Shown here in pieces: positions 11,255 to 22,822 of a stretch of 64,000 nt of DNA. The translations under genes and the position numbers were made by a program. The DNA lies in assembly GCA_905250125.1 (NCBI GenBank), contig CAJNOL010000351.1:43301-107300 (forward strand). The letters run 5' to 3'. This stretch comes from Rotaria sordida (Eukaryota; Rotifera; Eurotatoria; Philodinida; Philodinidae). How positions within the stretch are numbered: the first letter of the stretch is position 1; every line of letters begins with the position of its first letter. Under the pieces are notes generated by a model. It searched no databases. It was not told the DNA's origin and saw only the letters and a list, made by a program, of their open reading frames with translations.

Positions 11255-12623
11255 TTATTTCGATACAAGTAAAATTGTTGCACCCAATGAATTTAAAAGA
11301 TCAATAAAAGTATCAAGTGTAATAACACTAAAATCTTTTTTCAGAACAAGTCGATTTATTTGTGGTTGACTTAATTTAGTTTCTTTTTTTAATATTTTTG
11401 TCAGATCTCGACGTCCACCTTGAGCTTTAAGAATTTTTTGCATTTGTTCAACAACATCATGGTATAATGGTAAAATAATATTAGGCGTTGAAATGATTGC
11501 AGTTTTTGGACTATCTACATGAGATGTAGTAGATCGACGACGTTTCTGATGTTGATGTTTTTTTGATGTACGAATAGACGATGGTAAAATAGGTTCTTTT
11601 ATTTTGTTTGATTTAATTGTAGGTATATCAATTTCGTCTTCTAAAACATCATCGTCGACTAGATCATCATTGACATTATCATCATCATCATCATCATCAT
11701 CATCGATAGCTTGATTTCGTAAATGACGACGTTTCTTTTTTGGACGTTCTTTGGTAAAACTCACTTTAGTTCGTCGAGTTCGTAAATTGATTTTTTGTGA
11801 ACCACTTCCTTTATTAGTTGTTCTTGGAAAATCTTCATCATTGTCTGTTAATGATGTTTGATCATTGCTTATATCATTATCATTAATATCATTTTTATCA
11901 TTTTTATTATCATTTTTATTATCATCATTATTGTTAACAGCAGTAGTAGTATCTTGAGTAGAAAGTGCTGATGAAGAATCTTTCAATGTTGATGCTTGAG
12001 ATGAATCATCATTTTCATGTCTTTGTTCAATTGTAACTGCCGTATGTCTAACACGAGCATTTGATGTTAATAATCGAGTTATCAAAACATCGCGTTTAAT
12101 CCATATTATAAAAATTAAAAACAAAATCCCTAAATACATAAGTGGTTTTGTAAAATCGACTTTCGTATACCATGGACGTTTTTTCGCAATAAATTTTTTG
12201 AAATCAGTTTCGCTCTAAAATTAATTTAAAATTATATTATAGAAATAAATTTAAGTATTTTTCGTTTTTCTTTTTTTTTTTTGATTAAATATGTAGTTGA
12301 AAAAAGTGAATTACCATTTGTCGGCTCATAGCTCGTTTTTTCTTTTTAGCTTTTTCTGATAGTGGATTGTCAGAGCCATCTCGATCATTTACACTCTCAA
12401 CTGAAAGAGAACTTATTGTTACTAAATTTCGTCTGCGTTCAGCTGTTTGTACTGAATGATCAGATTCTGTTGCTTTCGAGTTTTCTTGCAATCGTCGAGA
12501 ATCACCGATCGATAATGGTTCATCTTCGTCTGTATTCAATGTTTGGCTGCCTGTGTGCGGGCTTCTTCTACCATCTTCACTATCGATACTATTGTTTTTA
12601 AGAATTATTAAACGTTCCACCAT
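11255..12623 (-). CDS. Single-pass membrane protein with acidic linker and C-terminal XRE-like helix-turn-helix
   Basis: Two exons, complement(12315..12623) and complement(11255..12214), join in phase to 422 residues. Order: a polar, serine-rich N-terminus (1-100) ending in a basic KAKKKKR patch; a short hydrophobic segment at about 126-143 (LMYLGILFLIFIIWI); a long low-complexity region with Asn/Asp repeats, a run of nine aspartates and basic patches; then about 55 C-terminal residues. That tail contains LTKILKKETKLSQPQINRL followed by LDTFIDLLNSLGA, the pattern of Cro/XRE-type helix-turn-helix domains (helices around a SQP.INRL recognition turn, then a LxxLxxLG closing helix). The fold assignment is inference from pattern. 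Topology and role are unknown; the basic stretches could act in nuclear localisation if a soluble form is released. The ATC trinucleotide run at 11680-11703 encodes the poly-Asp and may vary in length. Confidence 0.75.
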
Positions 12624-13323
12624 AACTTGAATTTTTTTAATATTCTATCAAAATCAAGAAATAATCTATTAAATGAAATATCATGCGTTAGAAAACAACA
12701 AAATAACTTTTACTTCAAAAAACAAGAAAAATATATCGTTTGAGACTAATCACTACCTTTATATGTCTTCACACGTGGAAAACAATCCTTGTCTACACTA
12801 CAGCTCGCATCTATTCACGGTTGATTGCTCTTTTTAGTAGCAGTTGAGTTGCATCTTTCTTTTTCTTTCTACATACCCGCGATAAACATTTTTTTTTTGT
12901 AGCTCAAGGACAAAGTTAGGATCAATATTCATCGTAGATAATAAATGCTTAAAATAAAACATTTTTCAATAATCAACGTTTCGTTGTTGAAATCAACGCA
13001 TAAGCTGATGAGTTCTTAATCAATGAAATAAAAATGTTTTCTTTTTTAAATATATATCATATGAAATGATTGTATCTATCAATTAAATACAACTAATATA
13101 AATATATCGATCATTTATCATATAAAATAGAACTTTCTCATTTCTAAGTTCCGAAAATTATCATGACGGCTTTTTACATGTCTTACACATTAGTCTAATA
13201 AGGAAAAAACCTATACGTTTTCCAATAGGTGTCACTAATAAAAATGCCAATGTATATGAATGATTGGACATAAATGTTTATATAATGCATAATAAATTAT
13301 TGTCTTTTAATTAAATCTTAAAA
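12624..13323. other. Intergenic region between divergently transcribed genes
   Basis: No supported gene. It presumably contains the promoters of the minus-strand HTH gene and the plus-strand SnoaL-like gene, but no specific element can be named from sequence alone. Confidence 0.4.
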
Positions 13324-14063
13324 ATGACGGAACAAGAAGAAAAAAATATTCTTGTAGTCAAAGAATATATGCAAATCAGGTAGAAATATATTTATTCAAA
13401 TTATAATTTTCATAATAATCTTTTTCTTTTTTATTTCATTTAATTTTGACGATGAATAAAAATAAAAATGAAATATTTTAGTTATGATCCTGAACGTTCA
13501 TCATCAAAAAATGTTGCTCATCTTGTTGCTTCCGATAATAAATTTATTGCACCAACAACATTTCCTGATATACATAATTGTCAAGCATATGCTGATGAAC
13601 ATGGAAGTATGATTATGATGAAAATTTTATTTTCGTCAAAAGAATTCTTTTTATTTAGAATTAATGAAAAGTATAAATGATTTAAGAATAACTGAAATTA
13701 ATTATTTGATCGCCAAAGATGATCAAGTTGCATTACGTTATTCAGCTGAAGGAAGTCATTGTGGACAACCTTATAAAGGTTTCACTAATTTAAATTAATT
13801 TATTCAAAAATATTTTTTTTATTCTGAATAGGTATTCAAGCAACAGGACGAAAAGCTAAATGGACAGCTGCTGCATTATTTAAATTAAATCATGAAGGAA
13901 AAATTACATTGTTAGTGTTAATCATTTGTTATTTTTCTTTTTTTTGCAATAAAACTTTTTTTTTGATCTATTAATTAGGTTTATTAAAGAATGGGATAAA
14001 TTATCAATGTGGAAACAATTAGGTTTTCCATTGGAAGAAGCGACAAAAGTTCCATCAATATAA
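13324..14063 (+). CDS. SnoaL-like (NTF2-fold) cyclase/isomerase-family protein
   Basis: Five exons (13324-13379, 13482-13606, 13659-13778, 13832-13910, 13979-14063) join to about 154 residues with GT-AG borders and one continuous frame. The sequence shows the SnoaL-like/ester cyclase layout: an N-terminal helix (LVVKEYMQ), the FPDIHNCQAYADEHG helix, LRITEINYLIAKDDQVALRY (strand with the DQVALR core), SAEGSHCGQPYKGIQATGRK and a closing KEWDKLSMWKQLGFP. Members are small alpha+beta-cone proteins; many are enzymes of polyketide or related metabolism, others have unknown substrates. Such genes are common in bacteria and fungi, so acquisition followed by intron gain is possible but unproven. The usual catalytic Asp/His pair cannot be assigned with confidence. 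Confidence 0.75.
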
Positions 14064-17000
14064 ATTTCACAATTTTCGTAAATGTTCATTATTCTCGCAA
14101 TCAATTTTTATTTTTATTTGAGCATTTTTTTTTCTGTATGAAATATTTCATATGGAAAAATAGATTTTTTTCTTTTTTTCTAAAATAATTTATAGCACTT
14201 GCTTTTTATTTATAAATGAATAAATAATATATCGACTTTTTCCAAAAGAATATCGATGATTTTCGTATCATAGTGCATTCAAAATTCTTTTTCTAATATC
14301 TTTATGGTCAAAATAGATGATATCTAACTCTTTCCAAATTGATTATCAATAGTCAGATATCTTATTTATACCATAAATGGTGGTTGATTATAGACATCAC
14401 TTGCTTTGTGAAAAAAAAGAAATCTGTCTTGCGTACAAATGTTAAGCAAAACGTTAGATTAGCTTCTATGTAGATCTATATAAATTATTTACTAATGATA
14501 GAGCAATGAATACGGGTTATTGATATATGAAAAAAATAAAGCTATATTAATTATGGCTGTATAGAAGATATATTGAATAAAATCTATATAAGATTTTTTT
14601 TTTGTTTTTGAAAAAGAATAAAACTAAACCAGTTGAATATTTATACAAAAAAAACCCATTATTTGTCTCTCTCATACATGAGAGTAAAATTTATGTCCAA
14701 CAACTGACCAATAGAAATAGTTCATCAATGTCAGACAGTTCCATGATCATCAAAATAAAAAACCAATATCTACAGTATTTTTGTCTACACTTCCATATTA
14801 ATCAAGAAATGTGTGAAGATGAATGCGTGCTTATAAAACCTATTTGGCTATTATGAATAACAAAAGTATGAGAGTACTAATCGTCAATTCTTGATTCCTT
14901 AGAGAATTATCATAGTTTTGTTGATAACTTGTCGAAAACATGAGAGTTCTTGTTTCTTTTAGTCCTTCGACATTATTGAAATAGTTGCAAGCAAAAATCT
15001 TTCTATGGAAGAAGACAATCAATATCAAGATTAAGGGATATTCATTTCATCACATGCCACCAGATCAGCTATACATCTCATCTCAGTAAAAGACAAAATA
15101 CTTTTTGAAAAAGTCTATTATTGAATAGAATTATTCTATTTTAATCCAAGCTCCGTTCACTGTATAATTATGTATCACAAGTTAGTATATACAAAAAAAG
15201 CTGTTAGCACACTTCCTGTGGGATTAAAATGTGAAACACAATGTAGCTGTTCTTAATAATCATAGGAAGATTGTCTTAATCTATCTATTTTGCAGAACAT
15301 TTCTAAACCATCCTTCTACTTATTCCTCTGGAATTGGAATCAGGAAATAGTTCACATTATTATAATAAGACGTTATTAATGTACGGTATTTAATTGTATA
15401 TCAACAACGTCATTCATCGTGAGTGACGGGTTCCCAGCTGTCTGTCACGGTCTACGATGGATTTTAATACTGTCGGTCACGGTCTGTGATGGAATTAATT
15501 CGCGATTAATTAGCAATTAATTAATTGTTAAATAGTCATTAATTAGCGATTAATGGAATTTTAATGATATATTAATTAAAATGTTTGTCACGGTGTGTGA
15601 AGGGAAAGCGGTGAAAGTGAGTTTGAAGTTTTTATCTTACATATTTCAATACTCCTTTTAGATCATATTTCATAAGATATATATATATATATATAAGAGT
15701 AAAGGTTCAGTACATTTATAATCAAGAGGAAGAAAAGTTGGTTTGTCATTTATTATCATTCAAGGAATATATCACATAGAAATGAAATTGGCTTTTCATT
15801 ATCTTTCTTTGCTCAAGTTTTTATACTCTGTTCTATTTTAAAATCTTAAAATTTTGTTTTTTTCTTTTCTTTCATTTCTCACTTGAGAACATTTAACTAA
15901 AAATTGTTGATACTTTCGAGAAATTCTAAGTAATTAGTCCTATAAAATAACTTTAGTAAAAAATACCATGATCGTAGTTACAATGAACATCACAAATGAC
16001 ATATCCAATTTTGACAAATACTTATCTTTACATAAGAAGTTACTTGGAAAACATGCATAAGAGTACTATTTTTACTTCAGCTAAAATTTTCTTGAATAGA
16101 GTTGGATGTTAGAAGGAGACCTCTCTAGTACGAGAAAAATTAGAATAAAATATTCCTAGTAATAAATTGATTTCGAGAAGATCTGTTAAGTTATTAACGA
16201 TATAATAAATATATAATAGACTAAATGTTTTTTTTTTTCATAATATTTCAATAAAATAGATTAAACATTAAATATATATATGTACGTTTATTTCATTTTG
16301 TTTAATATCTAACTGTTCTATTTAAGATCAATTTGCTATGAAATGATGTTTATAATAACTGAAAATAAATGAGAATCATCTTTAAATGTTGATATTATGC
16401 TTGCCTTATTACTTAGATCTTCTTTTTATTGATTATAAGACATTCTTGAAAGCTTGTTAGTATACATTGCTATCATAAATGCGCATATATTGATCTGTCT
16501 TCATTTTGAAATATAAAAAAAAATATCCAAAAATCAAATTTAATAGATTTTTCGTTTTTTGCTCAGCAGATATTCAAATTAATTAATTAAAATGCCTTAT
16601 TTTCACAAGATTTGCTTGTTAAATATAATTAAATATCTTATTAGTGAAAAAAGTGAAAGTAATTTGAATCATTCTTTCTATGGGTATCTACAAATATCAA
16701 TTCTTATTTAAAAATTTCATTTGCTTGTGCTATCCAAACATATAGAAGTGCTTATTTTATATAAAATAAAAGATTATTTAATTTTAAATTGAAGACAGCA
16801 ATCCAATTTATCTACCGAACAATGTTTGCAATCATTCAGATGTATATAGTTCAACATGTGCCAAATAGATCAATGTCATAGAGATCGATACGACATTGGT
16901 CACAAATGGAATGAGATTTTTCAATCAAAGTAAAAACTTCTCATCACTTATGCTGAAAGAAAATCATTCTTTCCTAGTCTTGAAGAGTCATATCAGTTTC

Positions 17001-18730
17001 TTCTCTGAATCTCCCGCGCGAAACAACCCCGTATACGTTATGAGGAATTCTACCTATATCGACTTCTTTAAAATAACAGTGCTCATTGTTAAATATATTG
17101 GCTCTGGACAGATCTTATTCAAATCTTTTTTGTATATATTAAAGGCCATTAAGTGTATATTTCTGAGACAGTTTTAATTTTGAATCTTCAAATTTGTTCT
17201 TGAACAAGAAAGAACTAATCAATAGAGTTGTTGAAACAAAAAACAACAGCATAATTTGAATAGAATAGTTCTTATAATATTGTTAACACTATTGGAAAAT
17301 CTAATTACTATTATTGTGTTTGTTTTTTCTTTCAGATAAAGGAAGATTCTTTTTCTTTTTGTGAAAATAGGAAATGTTTCCTTTTTTTTTTTTTTACTCA
17401 AGGGAATTTATCAATTATGTCAAAGTCATATATGTTTCTTGATGGAAATGAATGAATATTAGGTTAAGTCAAAGTTTTTCTGACTGTCTATTTCCTGTAG
17501 CCATTGAACTCAAACATCAATGTGCATGCGCTTTTTCTCTTCTAGCCCTCTTCCTTCCTTCTGTTCTAGCAGCACGAATAGGAAACAGTTGGGCAACACA
17601 AACGAAGCAGTAAGCGAACAACAAAAATATGGTTAGAAGTTTCTAGAACTTTTCAAAGCCTTAAGTAATCATCGAAGTCATATTCACTAGTTTCCATTGT
17701 CGATGACAAATTTTTCGAGGATTCATGAAAATATACAAGATAAAGACCTTTGAAAATTATTGTACGATTAAGTGAATGTGAGCTAGAGTCTTGTTAACTA
17801 TAGATCGGATATTCGTGTTTGAAGGTGTATTAGCATCTGAAATATAGTTATGGATATAAAAGGTTCAGACATCTTTACAAAATAAAGGAGCAATGCTGAA
17901 CTTTTCAAAGTTTTGTGTTGTACTCGAAGACAGAATCTCTTCAAAACGGGTCGTTTCAACGAAAAAAGATTTTTTCTGCAGCGAGGTAGAATTATTTTCA
18001 TACATGCAGAATCCTGTTTTTAACAGTTTTCCCATATAAAATAATGCAAAACACCAAATAGCTCTTCAGAGTTCGTTTTATTTTCTAGATTATGAGCAAG
18101 ACATCCTCGCAAAAACTCATAGTAGTGTAGTGCGTTAGAGTTTGAATAGTGGATTCTGAAAAATAGTTGTTTATGTTTGATAAATCGGATGCATCCTTGA
18201 TTATCTTTGGTTATATTTCATGTTCATTCGAATTTTATTATTATTATTTGATTTGTGTTAAATCATAATAACTCAATAAGACAAAAGAAATGTATATCCG
18301 AAATAAAGAATAGAGTTTCTCTGGCAATGATACATTTTTTGGTAATGAAGTTTCATATAGTAGATATACTTTGAATTAGATTTTTTATATGTTACAATAA
18401 GGAAATTGAGAAGGACAAGTGAACATCGCATTTCAACTGACTAGAGGCTCAACTGACAAATTTTTCTTTATAAAAAAAAAAAATTTTATTATGATAAAAC
18501 CGCATTTCTATGTTCACAGAAATCAGTATTCAACGTAGTCTTGTTTACCGACAGAATGAAGAGAAGACAAAAAAAAAGAGATAGCATTTATTCTGTCATT
18601 TCTTTTTCTTTTCACTCATCTTTACTCACACTGACAAAACACAATATCTAGACGAGTATAAAACGTAAAATATATCTCTATTTTATTTCGATTAATTTAG
18701 AAGATAAAAAAAAAACATTTAGTAATTATA
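14064..18730. other. 4.7-kb gene-free stretch with one short repeat cluster
   Basis: Only chance frames are present. The repeat cluster at about 15444-15602 is given separately, and a (TA)n tract lies near 15680-15696. A 93-residue plus-strand frame at 16896-17177 has no domain character. Confidence 0.5.
15444..15602. repeat. Short interspersed GTCACGGTCTRYGATGG repeat cluster
   Basis: Three copies of a 16-17 bp word, TGTCACGGTCTACGATGG, GGTCACGGTCTGTGATGG and TGTCACGGTGTGTGAAGG, at about 15443, 15475 and 15586. Between the last two lies AT-rich sequence itself built of inverted ATTAATTAGC/GATTAAT words. The GC-containing words stand out from the background. No element class is recognised. 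Confidence 0.5.
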
Positions 18731-19372
18731 ATGACAGAACATATAGACAATGATCGATTACATGTCGATATTAAGTATCGTTTTGATTATTTTTCAAAAT
18801 TTATTCATTTTACAACAGAAGATATATCAGCATTAAATATATTTGCACCATCAGCAATTTCAGTTATTCCAGTTATTTCTGATTCAGTTTATAGAAAATT
18901 ATTTCAATATGATATAACGAAAGATTATTTTATTATACAGAATGATGTTTTTGATGGATCTTCAATAAAAAATGAAAATCTTTCATTAGATTCAGCACAA
19001 ATCATCTATCGAAAAGATATGTTAAGCGGTTATTTGAAACGATTACTTTTACAACGTGAATGGACAAATGAATTTCTTACATATCTTTCACGAATTGGTC
19101 GAATGCATACAAGTAAAGCTGATTCAACATCAATTAATGTCGATTTTATTCATGTTAATGCAACATTAACTTATATAGAAAATCTTTTTATTGAAACTGT
19201 TTGGTCTAATGAAAATTTTGATAATAATACAAAAAAAAATATTTTATTAGCATTAAATAAAGTATTTCGAATTCAAAATGATTTATTTCTTATGTATTAT
19301 GTTGAATCATTACAAGATAATTCATCAATACGAACAACAAATCATGAAAAAAGAAAATGTATTTGTAGTTAA
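18731..19372 (+). CDS. Protoglobin / globin-sensor-domain haem protein with CaaX-like C-terminus
   Basis: An intact intronless frame of 213 residues with an ATG start. It has the all-helical layout of the protoglobin/globin-coupled-sensor family: an N-terminal pre-helix (HVDIKYRFDYFSKFIHFT), TEEDxxAL-type start of the globin helices (TTEDISALNIFAPSA), a REWTNEFLTYLSRIGRMH segment and a C-terminal helical bundle. His126 in IGRMHTS lies where this family has its haem-ligating proximal histidine. No signalling output domain follows, so it is a stand-alone gas-binding or redox globin. The last residues KRKCICS form a basic patch plus C-x-x-S, which could be a prenylation (CaaX) signal for membrane attachment; this is inference. 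Protoglobins are typical of archaea, bacteria and some fungi, so horizontal acquisition is likely. It is isolated, with no gene within 4 kb. Confidence 0.8.
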   Translation: MTEHIDNDRLHVDIKYRFDYFSKFIHFTTEDISALNIFAPSAISVIPVISDSVYRKLFQYDITKDYFIIQNDVFDGSSIKNENLSLDSAQIIYRKDMLSGYLKRLLLQREWTNEFLTYLSRIGRMHTSKADSTSINVDFIHVNATLTYIENLFIETVWSNENFDNNTKKNILLALNKVFRIQNDLFLMYYVESLQDNSSIRTTNHEKRKCICS

Positions 19373-22300
19373 CATTCATTTTCATTATTTATTGTAAATT
19401 AGAATTAGCTTTTTTTTTTTATTCTAGAATAAATAGAATTTATTTGACAAAAATTTTATTTTATTTTTCCTATTTGAAAGATAATAAAGTTCGACAATGA
19501 AATGTCTTATAGAAAATAAACAAGAGGAAATACATGATTGATATAGATGATGAGAAATAAAATTATTTCAGGAAATAAATGGAAAAAAAGACATATTAAT
19601 TAGATTTGACAGGTTCAAAAAATAGCATAACATATACACTTACAATAGTATTCATTAAATTAGCAAAAGAAACAAATACAAAATTTCTTTTGTTTTAGAT
19701 CTACACAAAAAAACAAATCGAATATGTTCTTCTTTCTGTCAAATATAAGTGACAAAAACATATCGTTCAAGTATCTTGTTTAAAATATACATCTATTGAT
19801 AACTCTTCTCATTCTTTCTCATCTATATATTATGACAGATATTACCAAGACTCATAATAAGTTTTATTTACAGACGTCATTGTCTCTTTCCGTTCGTATT
19901 CGATTGATATTATATTGAAAGCTTTTTCATTATAACAGAGAAATATAAAGAATTTTATTTATAGAACGTCCTTTAAACAAAGACTTTTTTTATTTTTTTT
20001 CAGATAATTTCAAGACTCAATATTATATGAATAATCGATATGAAACTTAGTTTGTTTCTGTTTTTTGTTCATTCCAATCATCAATGTTAAAATGAATATT
20101 CCTTTGCCATTATGTATCTTTCAATGAGAATAAGCAAAATAAAACAACAAAAATAAGTGAAGAGTTTGTAAAAAAAAAAATGTTAGAATGGTATACAAAG
20201 ATCTTTATGTCCATGTCATTCACATATGCATATGCTAAATTACCCATTTGACAAATAAGAATAAGTCATACAATTATCAATAAATGAATTAGCTTTTGAT
20301 TGATGATAGAATTGACATTATTCTACTATTCCTTCATATATATAATTGACAAAAAAAATTCCAATCCATGTATAGCTATTTGTCACCTCAAAATAGATTT
20401 AATGATGTTGCTGAATCCAATTGAATTGATGCTAAGATTTTTTTTCTATGTCTAACATCATAACAAATACAATCATCAGAATTGCATTGCTCATTAGAAA
20501 ATCAAGCACATATTGTAACTTTAAAATCTCATCAGTATATTCGATTATTACAGTAACAATAATAGTATTGAATTGTTTCTCGATATTCATTTGAAAAAAA
20601 AATTTTCACATAAATCTTCAATTTATAATAGAATTAACATTGGAATCATATACGTAATTATGTCAGTTTATTCGAAATCAATTTGATTAACCGAAATTTT
20701 CGATGAAAAATCATCTACTTACAGATGAAAACTACTAATTATAATTAGTTGAAATTCTTTTTTTTTATTGTATTCATTTTCATTTTTCTTTACTGGAAAC
20801 AGTTTCATATAATTACATTAAAAAAAAATAGATGATTATATATTTCCATTTGAGAACATAAATAATTATCAATAATCAGGCCTATTTCCTTTGTTTATAT
20901 AAATATAATTAACTCTACAAGAGAAATAGAAAATACGAGTCCCTCCCCTTTTTTTTGGTATCATATCTATTGCATGTTGGTAAAAATCATTATGAATGCA
21001 AGAAAAGAAAAGCTAACTTAGAGACCATCGTCTGATGATACTTCAGAGACATTCAAAAGTTTAGCGAACTAACTGAAACCTCCCTCTATCTCATATGATG
21101 TTATGAAAATGAACATATTTTTATGGTAATTTATTAAACGAGATGAATTTTTTGATATTTATCAAATTCAATTGTTAATGTATCAAATGTTATTCAGAAA
21201 TAGGTATATATATATATAATATTGTTTTATTTAAATAATAAAGTGTATACCATAGTCTGATGATTCTTTGTTATGGACGAACCATGTCCTTGTGATAGGA
21301 AAAAAAAAGGAAATCATACATAATATATCATGATAAAGAATTACACATATGAATAAGAAGAGTTAGACTACAAGAAAAACAAGTGTATATTTGAGCATAA
21401 GTTTACATTAATATTTTTTACCCTATATGGAAAAATATGAGGCGAACAGAAAAAAAATAAATGAAGCAAAAAAACAAATCATTTTTTTCAAAGCCGGAAG
21501 AAGAACGATAGAATAAATTTATAATGACAATAATTCAGTTAGAAACAAACAACATAGTTCAAGCTATTTAATATCATCACAATAGCAGATAAAATATCCA
21601 TGACAATTATAATACAAAGAAATGACAGTGAGCAACTTAATGGTGAAGTAATACTCAAAAAAGTTTTCTGAAAATTTATTGATTAGTTTTACATTGAAGC
21701 TTAAGAAATTAATCAAGTAATCATGCCTTTAAGTTGTTTAATTAGATTAGATATGAGACTTCTGGAGTACTAATTGATAAAGCAAGATATAATTAGAAAT
21801 ATTATTCAAAATATCATAATGATATACTATGAAGATATCATCCAGATAGGTAATTTCTCAATCGTCCTATTAAATATACGAGATAATTCAATTGATGTAT
21901 CTTCAAAACCAAGCCACTGAACTACAACTGGTTAGATGCTCGTTTAAAGTCAACAAAAAAAAACCAGCTACATCCGTGTTAACCAATACACTCTGTCTAA
22001 TTTTATCGCGTATTGAAATTAATACCATCGGTAGATTCTGTCCTGGCTGAAATTTGGTTCCTTCATTCAGCAAGATATCGTTGTCATTGATTTACTACTG
22101 AAAATACTTAACAAAGAGTTTTTCGTATAATTTCGAAAAATACGGTACAAACAAAATTCGACATATATGCTTCATATGAACACTATTTGTCTTAGTTTTT
22201 GCAAACGAAATATTTGTTCAGTAAATTAAATGAAAGATCAGTTAATTACTTAAATAGTCCGTCAGTGATGAATTAGATTTGTTAATAAATTTAAAGAACA

Positions 22301-22400
22301 GTAAATAAAATTTACTACCAGTCAATTAAATCAAAGGATAAATATACAAATTGAAATTGTATTATAGTGTGATTCACTTCTTTTTTTTCTTCTTTTCTTT
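19373..22400. other. 3-kb gene-free AT-rich stretch
   Basis: No supported gene or repeat pair; only homopolymer tracts and scattered microsatellite-like TA runs (for example near 21210). Confidence 0.5.
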
Positions 22401-22574
22401 GTTTTCTTGTACCATGTAGCACAGACGCTATGTACGTAGGTATTCTATATATGAAAGTAATGTATCAGATGAAGATGGCATGGAGGAAAATTAAGAAATA
22501 AATCAAAATAAAAGACTTGTCAAAACAAGAAATCAAAATATTGGATTAACGAGATTACATTTGATAATGTTAAT

Positions 22575-22775
22575 GGAGTAGAACCATCTATTGGCAATGA
22601 ATGGTCAAAGCATTATTTGAACTATAGAAAAAATGGGAGAACAGTTTATTACAGATGCAACAAAGCCAACTGTCGTGAACCGTAGTGTATAGCAAGTATT
22701 TATCAGCTGTATCATGTGGACAGTAAAAAAAAGTTACTGTTTATAAAAGTGAAGCTGAGCACGATGATCATAAGG
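22575..22775 (+). pseudogene. FLYWCH/MULE-type zinc-finger relic
   Basis: The plus strand reads WSKHYLNYRKNGRTVYYRC then NKANCREP, a stop (TAG at 22683-22685), CIASIY, and after a one-base shift in an A run (near 22726-22733) VTVYKSEAEHDDH. The order C-x4-C then H-x3-H around a YYRC core is the pattern of FLYWCH/WRKY-like zinc fingers found next to Mutator-like transposases and in host proteins derived from them. One stop and one frameshift show it is dead. No transposase domain follows. Immediately downstream (about 22774-22822) is a near-perfect hairpin, AGGGTG..TAGATGT with ACATCTACACCCT. Confidence 0.65.
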
Positions 22776-22822
22776 GTGTGTAGATGTATATGTAATGAAA
22801 ATCCATCCCCACATCTACACCC

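Noticed and set aside
11680-11703. ATC trinucleotide run considered as a stand-alone microsatellite or CRISPR-like repeat
   Set aside because: It is within the coding exon and encodes the poly-aspartate of the HTH protein; no CRISPR array exists anywhere in the window.
16896-17177. A 93-residue plus-strand frame
   Set aside because: No recognisable motif, no splice structure, composition like background.
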